NCBI GenBank assembly: GCA_018340375.1
Contig: JAFFJZ010000013.1
Span: 3,264,501 to 3,328,500 of the forward strand
Direction: 5' to 3'
Length of the DNA stretch: 64,000 nt
Source of the DNA: Gonatopus flavifemur
Lineage: Eukaryota > Arthropoda > Insecta > Hymenoptera > Dryinidae
The notes below the pieces were generated by a model. It made no database searches. It saw nothing but the letters and a program-made list of their open reading frames with translations, and was not told the origin of the DNA. Of this stretch, positions 33,671-45,340 are shown piece after piece; within the stretch, counting starts at the first letter, position 1; the number at the start of each line of letters is the position of its first letter. The position numbers and the translations under genes were made by a program.

Positions 33671-33819
33671 GCTGGGTTCTCATGCAGCCGGATCGTCCGG
33701 AACGGAACGCTGACAATTGGTGGATCCCTAGTGTCGTTATAGTTATATTCAAATAAGATCAGTATTCTACCAATGAGGTTCGTTCCGTCTCAGACAATCC
33801 GGTTGCATGGGAACCCAGC
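33671..33819. mobile_element. MITE, 149 bp, 5-bp duplication
   Basis: GCTGGGTTCTCATGCAGCC at the left and GCTGGGTTCCCATGCAACC inverted at the right, followed by CGGAT; the arms pair over about 50 bp. Flanks CAGAG at 33666-33670 and 33820-33824 are an exact 5-bp target duplication. No coding capacity; superfamily unknown. Confidence 0.88.
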
Positions 33820-34484
33820 CAGAGAAAATTTCAGATGTTCAGGAAAACTTTTTTCACCAAGGTTTCTTCCAATTGTGACGAAGAAATATTTCTTGGATTT
33901 GATGAATATTTCTTTATTCCGAAGTGTGTTTCATCCATTCAATTGAATAGTCATTGGAACAATAAAATATTCATCGAATGAACAAATATTTCTTCATCAT
34001 ATGACAAAGCGGATTCGAATTTACCGAAAAGTGGACCACACATTGACCAATTGATTTCCAAAAAATAACCGAAGTATGCGAGGAAATGACCGAAAACGGT
34101 CAGATCAGGGGTGGTTTCGTGAATTTTTTTGACCAAAATATTACCGAAAGATTACCGTCAGGGATTGCAATTTTTCGGTCATATTGCGGTCACGTTTGAA
34201 TACGGACCAAAGAATGACTGTTAAAATGAGAAATAATTGTTATATAATCTCGGTCATTTTCATAGAAGAGATCATGAAATTACCACAATATTATCGGATC
34301 TTTGCAGTGATATTGTGGTCATATTGCAGAACGGACCGAACCATTACCGTAGAGATGGAAAAGGTTTTTGTACAATTTTGGTCACTCGCACAAAAATTAC
34401 CATTATGAGGGACAGATATTTTTGGTCACATTTCGGTCATGTTTCGGAACGCAATTTTTGTCAAAAATAAAAAAAAATTCTTCC

Positions 34485-34549
34485 GCAGCTGGATCGAACT
34501 TGGGTTTCCTCGATTACTAGTCAAGTGACTTGTCACTGAGCCATGCACC
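34485..34549 (-). ncRNA. tRNA-Thr(AGT)-like module (foldback left arm)
   Basis: On the minus strand the sequence has an A-box-like TGGCTCAGTGA, an anticodon arm CTTGA-CTAGTAA-TCGAG (five pairs, one of them G-T, anticodon AGT), and a B-box-like AGTTCGATCC, then an A/T-rich tail. The B box is one base short and the acceptor stem does not pair well, so this is a tRNA-derived, SINE-like module rather than a working tRNA gene. Confidence 0.6.
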
Positions 34550-34878
34550 AGGTTCTTATAAGGAGATAGAGAAGGAGTGTACATAAGTGATGTGTGAATA
34601 ATTCTGACCATATCGCTGTCATTCATGTATTCAAACAGTGAATGTGATTAGAAAGATCATGTACGAGCGGAAGTGGCGTCAGAACCTTGCGAATGTATAT
34701 AAATCTATTTACACTTTGCGCGTTCATAGAACATTCGAAACGTTCTGATGCCACTTCGGCTTATATATGATCTTTCCAATGATATTCACTGTTTGAATGC
34801 ATTCATGACAGCGATACGATCAGAATTATTCACACATCACTTCTATACAATTCTTTTTCTATGTCCTTATGAGAACCT

Positions 34879-34945
34879 GGTGCATGGCTCCGTGACGAGT
34901 CACTTGAATAGAATTCGAGAAAACCAAAGTTCGGTTCCAGCTGCG
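34879..34945 (+). ncRNA. tRNA-Thr-like module (foldback right arm)
   Basis: Mirror copy of the minus-strand module. It keeps a TGGCTCCGTGA A box and an AGTTCGGTTCC B box of full length, with a run of at least eight T at 34952-34960 that would end polymerase III transcription. The anticodon arm is damaged (CTTGAATAGAATTCGAG). Confidence 0.55.
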
Positions 34946-35599
34946 GAAGAATTTTTTTTTAATTTCTGACAAAAATCGCGCTTAGAAAAATGACCGAAAT
35001 GTACCCAAAAATATCTGTGCCATACGATGGTAATGTTCAGATCATTTTTGTGCAAGTGACCAGAATCCAACCGAAGAAAATCCCTCCATAGTTGGTTCGG
35101 TTTTCCATTCCGCAACCTAAAATTGACCGAAATTTAGTTGATGAGAATTCCAGTAGATTTTGGTTTCTTCATGATTTTGTAACTCAAAAAAGACCAGAAT
35201 CGAACCGAGGAACATGTGTATATATTTAGTTTGGTTTTTCCATTCCGCAGCCTAAAATTAACCAAAAGTTAGTCGATGAAAATGTCAGTAGATTCTGTTT
35301 CTTTGTTGTTTTCCAACTACAAAAGGACCAAAATTCAACCAAGGAACATACTTCACGAATTTGGTTGTTTTTTTACTCTCTAACAAGAGAGAACCATAAT
35401 TCAGCCAACGACATCTTCTACAAGTTTGGTTCCCTCCTACATTTGCAACCTATGAATGACCAATTCCTATGGAACGAATGTTCCTCACATTGTTCGATTT
35501 TTGTTCATTTTTTGTTCGAAAAAAGTCTCAAACTGACCAATTTTTTTCGTACCAGTTTTTGTCATCCCAGATCCACTAGGGTGATTAAGATACGTTTCA

Positions 35600-36070
35600 G
35601 AAGATAAGGTTTCCCAGCAGATTTGAGATTATATGAGCACATGATCATGAATAACACAGAATAGAACCGTGAATCCACCTGCTATTACAGTCGTATTGCG
35701 AATGAGGTAACTTCATCCATTAATTGAAAGCTTGAATCAACCATAGAGATACCAAGGAATTTGAAAGTTTGTAAAAAGTACGATTTTGTCACCTCATGAT
35801 GTGCACATTAAAATCACCGAATAATCACTTCACAATCATTTTCAGAAATACTTCAGAAAAAATCGGTGGTATTTACGAAATATTAACGATCACTAGAACA
35901 CAAGATTCATTTCTAAATATGTTTCACTAAATTTATTCATTTTTCCTATTCGTAAGTACATTCAACTCTTCTGATATTTATTCATTTGATAACAGTTTGT
36001 TCAAAAGATCATTTTTACTTCAAAACTATACACCGCTGACATCAAATTTCATTATGTCATATGGACGATT
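35600..36070. other. No recognised feature
   Basis: AT-rich, without repeats shared with the rest of the window. Confidence 0.4.
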
Positions 36071-36999
36071 GAGCGGCCGGATGCAACAACCGGTCGCGCG
36101 CTCGAAAAGACGTGAGAGTATTGTCCAGGCTGTAACATTCAACGTCAAAATGAAAAATTCTAATTTTGAAAGACAAAAAATACCAGAGGATCAATAATTC
36201 CTCAGTAAAAAAATAGAGACTGCAAATATTTTTGGTCTGAAGATCAATGTTTTTCAATGTTAAACATGCTCTAACTCTTGTATTTTTCAACATTTCGGAA
36301 TGAATATTATCAATTCTTGTCTGTGAAACTTGGTGGAAGACGATGATGTTGAAACACTTTGTAAAAAATTATTGTAAATCATTCATTTTCAAATCCGAAG
36401 TGAGAATCATGTTTCTCAAGCTCGTATTAAAAAACTGTCGAGGGAAGTATGAGCGACAGAAAACATCCAGCGACGAAATTGTTCACTAGTGTATGGACTA
36501 ACTTTCTGGGAAATTTCAGATCGATTAAGCTATTGGTTTGGAAAATACAGCTATTCATTTATAAGCGCGCAACTCATATTCTCCATCATGTCGACGTAGT
36601 TCCAGGGTTGAACGTACGAGGCTGCACGAAACAAAATTCCACTCAATATCTCAAGGTACTTTTATGTTTTCGTATCGAGAATCCAAATATCGAATTATTT
36701 CTGCAAGATTCATGATAGATTCTTCATTATAAACAACTTGTTTGAAACTGTATTATGAAGAAACGTTTCGTATTTGAAGAAAATTGAGTAGACAAACAAG
36801 TTTCTTGTTCAACTGGGAGAATGAATTATGTGTCAAGCATGTTTACAATACTAACATTATTTATTTATGTGAACAATGAAAATTATATCAAGAAGATGGA
36901 ATTCGTGTATTTTTTTTCTTAATATGATGTTTTATGTGAATGTCGGATACTCCAAGTTCCTCATGGGGGAACATTGAGTAAAACATCATTCATACAAGA

Positions 37000-37310
37000 T
37001 CTATTCGTTATTTTCTTCGATGGATCATCAAGATAACATGTCCCTTCAATGAACAACGGCAAACATCTTTGAGAAAATGCATTGTCAAAGATTGGACATC
37101 GTTCAATTTTTGTTGACTTATTCCGACCGAATCAGGTAACGGTGTATTCAACGAATCATCGAAAACAATATCTGATTATAGAATATGACTTCTGGGTTTT
37201 CCACTATAGTCATAAAACAACTCAATTTGTTTATTTGGGAAATATATCATTTTTACAGCATCTCTGATGTGCAAATTTGTAGGTTTCTCAATTCCGTCTA
37301 ACACAGTCGC
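37000..37310 (-). pseudogene. DUF7869-type transposase, C-terminal fragment (P3 left arm)
   Basis: Minus-strand translation gives LDGIEKPTNLHIRDAVKMIYF, QIELFYDYSGKP, one stop, then IVFDDSLNT and NDVQSLT before it fades near 37090-37000. Each block is nearly identical to the plus-strand gene at 39280-39480. It is joined directly to promoter-like sequence at 37312, so the 5' and middle parts of this arm's gene were deleted. Confidence 0.85.
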
Positions 37311-37311
37311 A

Positions 37312-37795
37312 AAAGCTTCTGTAACGGTCTTTTTTCAGGATTGAAAGCAAGAGGTTGTTTATGTACGAGGAAACCATAAAATATGCATACGTATTATTTT
37401 TCGGCTTTCTTTCTTTAACAAACGAATGTAAGCTGTGACGTGGGCTGATAAGTCAGAATATTCCACAGGGAGCATGAATTCGATAATGAAATTTTGAGGA
37501 CTATGTTCAGCGGCATTGTACGGGTGACAACCGAAGTATTTTCCATGTATTCACTAACGACATGAAAATACTTTGATGGTCATCCGTACGGCAGCGTTGA
37601 ACATGGTCTTGGAAATTTCATTGTCTGTTTGATGCCCCCTGGAAAATATTTTGACTGATCAGCTAACGTCACAGTTTACATTCGTCTGTGAACAAAAGAA
37701 AGCCGAAAAACAACATGTATGCATATTGTATGGTTTTTCCTCGCATCAACAATCTCTTGCTTTCAATCCTTGAAAATGTCCGTTACGGAAGCCTC
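37312..37795. promoter_or_regulatory. Inverted promoter-region pair of P3
   Basis: 37312-37545 and 37572-37795 are inverted copies around a roughly 26-bp spacer. The right copy contains the likely start codon of the plus-strand gene (37776-37778); in the left copy the same position no longer reads ATG. Two mirrored 5' regions meeting in the centre would act as a divergent promoter. Promoter function is inferred from position only. Confidence 0.6.
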
Positions 37796-39622
37796 GACCA
37801 CAACGAGAAAAAGAACTAGGAGTGAGAGTAATTGGAAACGAGATGAAAAAAAATTGCGAGAAACAAGGTGGGCTTTATGATTGTAAAACCAAGATTCCTT
37901 TCAGGATTGATATTTTCAAAACAGATATTCCTTCCCTAGAAATCCTTGCAATAAAAATTTGTTCATAATCTTAGGGGAATGAGTATGTATCCCGTTTCAA
38001 CAAAACTGTCGCTGCAAAAGAATTCGAAAGCGTCACATCTTGCTGCAGTCAAGAATGTTATAAAAAAATTGAGATCTCGTAACAAAAAGACTTGTTTCAC
38101 GTATTCTGGAAATCAACTGGCGAATAAACAGCCGAAAGTCGTTCCCCGCGTGGAATGATGTTGATGGAAACTGAAAAGTCTTGCGAAAGGAAAAATAACA
38201 AAATTATCTCTCTGGAATATCTTTTCCATCATCAAACAATTCATCTGTCAGTGTGTCGGAGCTTTTCATTTTCATTGTTGAAGATTCATAAATCTAGACT
38301 CGTCACAATCCAAGACAAGATGAAGAATAATGAGTCTCTGGGGGATAACCGAGGTGAAGGAAGCAAGGAGAGTTCAATTCGATTGACTATTGACGTGAAA
38401 AAAATGAATCTACAGCATTGTTCATCTAAAACACCATCTGAGTCCCATTATAAGCGTGAAGATTCCTCATTGCAGTATTTTAATAACCTCGATTCAACAA
38501 TAACTAAATTGTAGTTTGTTTCTGGAATATTATGCCAGTAGAACCAGCGATCCCAACGCTCCCTTGAGTGAGTCAACGTACATGAAATATTCCAATCACA
38601 ATTTGAATTTCACATTTTCAAAGCCACGTACTGATGTCTGTAACTTTTGTTTCGGACATCAAAATGATGCTAATAATGAAGATTTATCAAAACATGAAGA
38701 ACTCGTAGAAAAACACAAAGTATTGAAAAAGTCTATGCTGAAAGGGGAACAGGTTCCTTGTCTAGAATTTGATTTTGGCCAGAATTTACCTCTTCCGAAA
38801 ATTCCGGTCTCAGATCAATTTCATCGGAGACTGATATGGTTGAACGTTTCCAATGTGAATACTTTTGGAAATAACAAAAATATTTACATGTATTTTTTTC
38901 ATTGAAGGCAAGTACAAGAAAGGAGCAAATACGGTATGCAATCTAGTTCATGATACAATTTGCCGCGAACTAGGAATAGCTTATTACAATTAAATTCATC
39001 CATTCTCTGATAGTTGTGGGGGGCAGAATAAAAATTATTTGAGCATGCATTCTTTGTCTTCATTGTCTGAAAAATTACAAATTGAGATCCAACATTTATT
39101 CCCTGTACGCGGACATTCTTATTGTTAATGTGGCCGGAATTTCAGAATGTATGGACAAAAGAATAAAGAAATACAGACGATTGAAACTGACGAAGAATCC
39201 TATGAAATAATCCAAAATGCGAGAAAACCTCTATTCAAAATGATGAAAGATTCTGCGTGTACCGTGGAGGATTTGAAACCGTCTTAGACGGAATTGAGAA
39301 ACCTACAAATTTGCACACCAGAGATGCGGTGAGAATGATATTTTTCCCAGATAAGCAAATTGAGATTTTTTATGACTATAGTGGAAAACCCAAAAGTCAT
39401 ATTGTGAAATCATATATTGTTTTCGATGATGCGTTGAATACACTATCACCTGATTCGGTCGGAATGAGTCAACAAAAATTCAACGATGTCCAATCGTTGA
39501 CAAGGTATTTGAGTGGTTATGGGCAAAAGTTCTTCAATGACTTATTCAACGAATCATCGATAGAAACTGTGAACAAAACTGGCCTAATCCACAAATCAAG
39601 AGAGAATGTGCCGGAAAAGTGA
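37776..39622 (+). pseudogene. DUF7869-domain transposase-like gene, nearly full length
   Basis: Exon 1 from ATG 37776 is basic (TRKRTRSESNWKRDEKKLR), ending at a GT donor at 37868; an AG acceptor at 37973-37974 opens the main exon. Motifs follow in the order of intact relatives: SESHYKRED (about 38445), SESTYMKYSN, FSKPRTDVCNFC (zinc-binding, about 38615), LEFDFGQNLPLPKIPVSD (about 38765), KKGANTVCNLVHDTICRELG, SDSCGGQNKNYL (about 39007), HLFPVRGHSYC and the C-terminal LDGIEKPTNL to stop. Stops or shifts at about 38156, 38514, 38903, 38994, 39124 and 39285 kill it. DUF7869 proteins of this kind have an RNase-H-like fold in which the acidic residues of DFGQN and SDSCGGQ are the likely active site; that is family inference. 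Confidence 0.8.
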
Positions 39623-39649
39623 CGAAGGAAGTCAATATAAGTTCCAAAT

Positions 39650-40209
39650 CATCATCATCATCATGAAGTAATCAGTCTTATGACTGGATTGATGAAATCC
39701 TCCAACCCTGTTTATTATCCGCTAACCGCTTAATTTCTGCATATCTACGGCAACCCTTATCTTGTATAATTTGCTTCATATATTCATAATTCATATATTA
39801 TTCTCCTATCCCTGAAATTAATTCCTACCTTTTCCAAAATCGTAAACATCTTCTCCCAATCAAGATTATCGAATGCTTTTTGTATATCTACAAAACCTAT
39901 ATACACAGACTTTTTTAACTCTAGACTTCTCTCTACTACTGTTCTCAGTGCTAATATTGCTTCTCGCGTTCCCCTATTTTTCCTAAAACCGAACTGATCT
40001 TCTGCTAATCTACTCTCTATTTCATCCTCTATACTCCGGTATATGATTTTTGTCAGTATTTTCGAGGCATGTGAAGTTAAACTAATCATTCTGTAGTTCT
40101 CGCATTTGTCTGCTCCTTGTTTTTTTTGGGATGACGGCAATTTCATTCTTCTGGAAATCTTTCGGTACTTCGCCTATTTCGTACATATCTCTGACCAATT
40201 CAAACAGTG
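39650..40209 (-). pseudogene. RTE copy D, 3' part
   Basis: Starts with the (ATG)n tail (39650-39665) and the last part of the C-terminal tail, then jumps at about 39782 by an internal deletion of roughly 0.8 kb straight to the RT palm start (ILEKVGINFRDRRIIYEL, FVDIQKAFDN, FRKNRGTREAILALR, KKQGADKCENYR). The catalytic FADD is lost. An exact 10-bp duplication AGTTCCAAAT lies at 39640-39649 and 49737-49746, marking the full insertion. The BEL/Pao element cuts it at 40210. Confidence 0.88.
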
Positions 40210-40615
40210 TGTTCGAGTAGAAGCATCTCGATGAATTCATTGCAAAAAGCGAAATATCATATCAAGCGCCTGCCTCATATCAATCGCCTATACACCCCCA
40301 GCATAGACCCGAGACAAGCGCTCGTTTAAGCCGACGGTATGATAGACGACGAAACGGCACGAACGAGCAGTCGTCGCTCAGTAACATAACGTTTCGCTCG
40401 TACAGTACATCAGTACGTTATATTGTATTAATTTTAATCCTAAGTTTTCAATAAACCAGTTTTGTAAGTCATTTCACGCTAAATCTGGAGTGCCTTTATT
40501 GAGCGTAATTTTCGCGCCATCCATCGACCACTCCATTCCATATTCCGAATACCTCGGGAAAGTTCAAAGTGTGTTGGAAGAAAGTAAAAGAAATTTCCTT
40601 CACGTACTCCGAACA
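40210..40615 (+). repeat. 5' LTR of the BEL/Pao element
   Basis: 406 bp. Nearly identical to the 3' LTR but with an extra partial duplication (CATATCAATCGCCTATA-like) near 40265-40295. An AATAAA polyadenylation signal lies near 40450. TTTTGGTAGCAGAGC follows as the likely start of the primer-binding region. Confidence 0.92.
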
Positions 40616-42300
40616 TTTTGGTAGCAGAGCGTGGTTGTACTGCAATATAGTGTGCCGTAATAAGAAACTGTGTGCAAACGGCAAGTGCTGATACAGTTCC
40701 CAAGGACAAATTTGGACCAATGGAATGTGTTTTTTCTTGCAAATACTCAAAGTTTAAAGAAGTTAACTTTGACAAATTCTTAAGTGGTTGGTGTGCGCGA
40801 TAAAACGAGAAACGTGAGCGACTCGCTGGGCTACTGGGAAAATTCAAGTGCATTAATTTTCTCCTCGCTGATTTGGAAAACCAAATCGACTGCTTATGCT
40901 GTGCTGGATCGTAAGGAGAAATCCTTCTTACGTGCTGAAACGAAATCCACAAATAATTGCCGCTTCCATTACTACGGGCCGGAGATTTTGACGCTGGTCA
41001 AGGAATCGAATAAATTTATGACGATTTATTCTACATCATGCTGATGAGAAATCCGCGCTAGAGAATATCAGAGGAAAGGACATTGGTCTTCGCTGCCTAG
41101 ATGCTGGGCTCGTCATCTCCTTCCGTCTTCGTCTACTCCGTGAGCTACGGTCATCATGTACCAAAGATCATTTTTCCAATGAATTTCATATGATTCATAT
41201 TTCTATTCGAAGTAAAGTTGCTTCAAATAATTTCTCTTTCTTTCTTTCTTTGAAGAATTTGCTCGAATTAATATTTGCTGCTGAAGTTGAATCATTGATA
41301 TAATTTCGAGCGACCACATATGATACAAAGGAATCCAATTATTTGATATGAAATAATATTTCACGATATTGAAACGTATGATTATCACGTATTAGAAATC
41401 TTGAATTGAAAAGAACTCTTATCGATCGATTTCCTCATTGTATCATCCACGATATACGGAATTTCTTTCAATTTGAACTCGAATTATTCGAAGTATATAT
41501 AATTATGCGATCTGCCTGATCTCTTTTGGCAACTATCAATTGTAGAATCATGAGATGAAATTCGAATCGGCAACGAGATAGTTTTTCTTGTTGTTGTTTT
41601 GTTTGCCTGCGGAGGTTGCGAAGAGAAGATTTCTGCCTTGTACGAGTTTTCTTTTGAATCATGGATCGACATTGCTACAAGTAAAGTTCCTCATTTTTTT
41701 GAATTGTGGTAGACACATGCTTGTTGCCGTATAGGATTGTTCTCTTCTCGATGCGAACTCGGGATATTTTATGTTATTTTTTTTTACCTCGTTTTCCACT
41801 TTAAATTCATTAAGTTGAAATAACCGATTCAAAATTTGACCTTTGGAGCATTGGACAATGTTCTCTTGGCTGAGTTAAAACTCTACACGTTATGATTGAA
41901 TTCATTGTGATTAAGTTAATCTATGCGTCAAACGAATCTATGCTACCAATTTTCTAAAGTGTATTTCAACTTGATGAATTAAGTTATTTTGATTACTCAT
42001 CCTCATGTGTTTGAATTTCATTGATTATTTTTGAATTGTTTCCATAATATGGTATATAATTTACGCTTTATGCGGATATGTGTTTGAGAATGTGTTAAGG
42101 AGCATCTGCGTGCAACCTTGGGTTATTGGTAACTAGGAAATTTTAAATGAAGAGGTTCATTCTGTAAAACCAACCCGTCTGCTATTGTTTCGAGTCACGT
42201 TGGATTACTTTAATATTTGACAATCGAAAACTCGCCCATATCATTTGCTAACTTTTGCTTGGACTACTTTGCGGGATTTTGTTATTTGTTAAAATTAAAA
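40616..42300 (+). other. 5' leader of the BEL/Pao element
   Basis: A long untranslated leader of about 1.6 kb with a primer-binding-like start. Short frames inside (for example 40784-41044) lack motifs. The region is AT-rich past 41150. Confidence 0.6.
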
Positions 42301-43596
42301 ATGGAAGGACTAATACATGAGCAGATGTCCCTTATAAAAAGGATAGATAATTCGTTCTCCAATTTTAAGAAGGATGGGTCTAAAAAGATGACCCTAAGTA
42401 ATTGCACCACAAGGTTACAGAATCTTAAAAGTACTTGGTCCAGATTTGAAACCAATCACTATCAACTCCTTCCGAGTTCTGCTTCGTTGAAGAGTCAACC
42501 ATATTTTGCGGATGACCTTTTTGGCTCCACTGAGGAAATGTATTTGGAAAGGAGTGGGGAATTTCAAGCCTTCATGGATGCAAGCTCCCGTCCTTCCCTT
42601 TCAGCTGCCTTGCCGGCTGTCTCACCGGTCGAGGCCCCGACGGTTTCTATCGAGAAAGCTGAACGGCTTTCCAGAATTTCGCTACCCAAATTCGAGGGAG
42701 ACTATCATGAGTGGGAGTCATTCAGGGACTTGTTCACCACGCTAGTCGCCAATAAAACTAGTTTGTCCGACGTATCTGAGATGCACCACTTGAAAACATG
42801 CTTGGAGAGTGAAGCTGCCCAGTTGATTAGCTCGTTCTCAGTCACCGGTGAGGATTTTGTAGCGGCTTGGGACGCGCTAACGGATCGTTATGAGGACCTT
42901 AGTAGATTAGTTCCATCCCACATCTCCGCCATTCACGCTATGAAGCAAATGAAATCCGAATCGGCTGCCGAAGTCAGACAACTTTGAAACAGTTTTAGAA
43001 CTCCATATAGTGCTCTGAATGCTTTAAAGCGTCCCGTAAAACATTGGGACGACTTGCTAGTTTTCCATATCCTTTCATTGCTAGACCATGAAACCCGAAA
43101 GCATTGGGAACATCTGCGCAAAGGGACAGATAGGAAGAAGGAGCCCCCCGCCTTGAAACCATTATTAGGATTCCTAGAAAATCAAGTTTCAGCGCTAGAG
43201 GCCCTTGAAGAGGGTCAAGCTAAGCCACAAAGAATGAGTCAGCCGCCTCACTCTTCGTTGCTAAAACCGGGAAGCCAAAGGGGTCTAAGGGCTTATCCCG
43301 GTAAGGTTCATCATGCTGAAACCCGTCAGAACAATCCTCACAGAACCACTTCGGATCCCGAGAAGTGTTCAGCTTGCGGGAGCAATCACTTTTTCCTATT
43401 CTGCGATATGTTCAAAGCGAAGCCCGTAGCCCAACGGAAAGAATTGGTCTCCAGCCACAGACGTTGCTGTAACTGTTTGTCAGCCCACATCATCAAGGAC
43501 TGTACATCCAACAGACGCTGTCAGCAATGCGGTGGCAAACACCATACTATCCTCCATAGCGACAGTCGATTTGCAGGGTGCTTTACCCGCCGCTAG
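42301..43596 (+). pseudogene. BEL/Pao gag
   Basis: The likely start is ATG 42301 (MEGLIHEQM), though the frame is open from 42217. The N-terminal helical part is followed by the DUF1759-type capsid region (LPKFEGDYHEWESFRDLF, MHHLKTCLESEAAQLI) and a C-terminal zinc-knuckle region (CSACGSNHFFLFC, CCNCLSAHIIKDC, CQQCGGKHHTILH). It would form the virus-like particle and bind RNA. A single stop at 42985-42987 breaks an otherwise open frame ending at 43594-43596. The pol frame starts 65 bp before the end of gag in another frame. Confidence 0.9.
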
Positions 43597-45340
43597 GGAG
43601 AATGTTCCTAACACCTCCATTAACCAAGTCTCTATGACCGAGAAATCGGTCCATAATGCGACTTCCTCTAGCCACGTACCCGCTTCCGTATTGCTGTCAA
43701 CGGCCAGGCTTGAAGTTTGTTCCTCCTCAGGTAGGATTCGCTGGGCTAGAGCGTTGGTGGACCAAGGGTCCCAGTCTTCCTTCATCTCCGACTCACTATG
43801 TCAACGACTAAAGTTGCGATATCAGCCGATAAATGTTCCAATTTCAGGAGTTGCTGGTAAACACCATCTTACTTGTGAAAGGAGAGTCGATTTCTTAGTT
43901 AGGCCCCACTTTGAGTCGGATTTTGAACTCGAGGTTCAAGCGTATGTGCTCCCAAAGATCACGTCCTACACCCCTGTTCCAAACAAAGATAGTGAGACGT
44001 TCCAACACTTGCAGGGGTTGACGTTGGCTGACCCATGCTACACCGGTTCTGCTAGGATAGATGTGCTGCTTGGCGCCGCAGCTCACGCTAGAATAGTTCA
44101 AGGTGGTATACTTGGAGGTGGATTGAATGACCCTATCGCGATGGGATCCAAGTTGGGTTGGCTCGTTTCGCGAACTTTCCCCGTTCAGATGAACCCGGAA
44201 AGATTGTCCGTCTTGCATGTCGCTGACAATCTAGCGTTAGAAGAGTTATTTCAACGCTTCGGTGAACAAGAGCAGATCTCCTTGATCGAGCCAGCAGTCC
44301 CTCCTTCCGAAGATCAAGAAGTCGGAAGATTCTTTGCCGATACTACGGTTCGGGATGAATCTGGAAGATACACGGTGCGACTTCCCTTCAAGACTCCTGA
44401 ACCGAATGAGCTTGCTTTCCCTGGCTCGTTAGAAATTGCACGTAAATTGCAAGCAAAGTTGGAAAAACGTTTCCTGGACAACCCCGAGCTATCAGAGATG
44501 TACAAGGAATTCATGCTCGACTATGAGAAACAGGGTCATATGCTTCCCGTGGGCCCTATGGAATCTCAGGGCTGCAAATTCTTCTTACCTCACCATGGAG
44601 TGCTGAAGGGGATAGGTCCATCTTCTAAGCTTAGGATGGTCTTCAATGGCTCGGCTAAGTGCCAAAGCGGAGTATCTGTGAACGACACTCTCCATTGCGG
44701 AGCCAATCTTCTCCCGGATCTCTCAGGTCTAATTTGGCGCTGGAGACAGTTCAAATATGTATTCGCCACTGATATTAAGCAGATGTTTAGACAGATCAAA
44801 GTGCATACCGATGATCAAATATTCCAGGCCATCTTGTGAAGAGGGAATCAGAAGGAACCAGTGCAGGTTTGGGAGCTTCAAACTGTCACCCACGGGATGG
44901 TCTCTAGCCCTTTTCTGGCTATAAGAGTGATTCGTCAGTTGGCCCACGATGAGCGTTCCAATTTTCCATTGGGCGCCGAAATCTTGTTGCATGACTCCTA
45001 CATGGACGACATGCCATCTGGGAGGCACAACTTATCCGAAACTCTAGATAAGCAGGATCAGTTGATTCAGCTTTGCAAGGTGGGCGGCTTCGAGCTCCAC
45101 AAATGGCTGGCCAATGACGAACGAGTTTGAGCTGGAATACCCAGAGAGAGACGGGTGGATGTTACGACTCCCGATAGTAGTAGTGTACATAGTATTTTAG
45201 GATTACGTTGGGATGCGGCTTCGGACTGTTTTTTATTTAGATCCAATAGTATCGACTTGAGCGAATCTTGGACGAAGAGATTAGTGCTTTCCAAGATTGC
45301 GGGTGTTTTCGACCCCTTGGGCGGATTGCTCCAGTGCTGG
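43532..45340 (+). pseudogene. BEL/Pao protease and reverse transcriptase
   Basis: The frame overlaps the end of gag by 65 bp in the +1 frame. The aspartic protease has ALVDQGSQSSFI (DUF1758 type) near 43755. After a linker (SKLGWLVS) comes the RT: GVLKGIGPSSKLRMVFNGSA, then YVFATDIKQMF and the catalytic SYMDDMPSG near 44996-45020. Stops at 44837-44839 and 45128-45130 and a frameshift near 45325 interrupt it, each within otherwise well-preserved sequence. Confidence 0.92.

Larger units (their letters stand above)
33950..35600. repeat. Foldback repeat with flanking 130-bp units
   Basis: The core is a palindrome: 34375-34685 pairs with 34742-35065 around a 56-bp spacer. Right of it, units of about 130 bp repeat (near 35103, 35237 and 35371), each with TTCCATTCCGCA(A/G)CCTAAA and GACCAAAATTCAACC-like words. 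Left of it, GGTCATATTGCGGTCA and CGGACC(A/G)AA words repeat at a similar spacing from about 34170. Tandem subterminal repeats around a foldback core resemble Foldback-type elements, but no gene is present. Confidence 0.7.
36071..39639 (+). mobile_element. P3: DUF7869-type element, unequal palindrome
   Basis: The left end GAGCGGCCGGATGCAACAAC resembles the P2 end. 36360-36600 matches P1 (2600-2830). The left arm then carries the gene's 3' part on the minus strand (about 37000-37310), fused at 37310 to an inverted copy of the promoter region (37312-37545). After a roughly 26-bp spacer, the same promoter region follows in plus orientation (37572-37795), leading into an almost full-length gene. 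So P3 is again a head-to-head dimer, with one arm internally deleted. The right end is hidden or displaced by RTE copy D, which inserted at 39649. Confidence 0.78.

Noticed and set aside
34485..34945. Functional tRNA-Thr genes
   Set aside because: Acceptor stems do not pair and the anticodon arm of the right copy is damaged; better read as tRNA-derived repeat.
33950..35600. CRISPR-like or satellite array
   Set aside because: The units of about 130 bp are degenerate and surround a foldback core; there are no short identical repeats with unique spacers.
40784..41044. 86-codon frame in the BEL/Pao leader
   Set aside because: No similarity to gag, and the leader of BEL/Pao elements is commonly long and non-coding.
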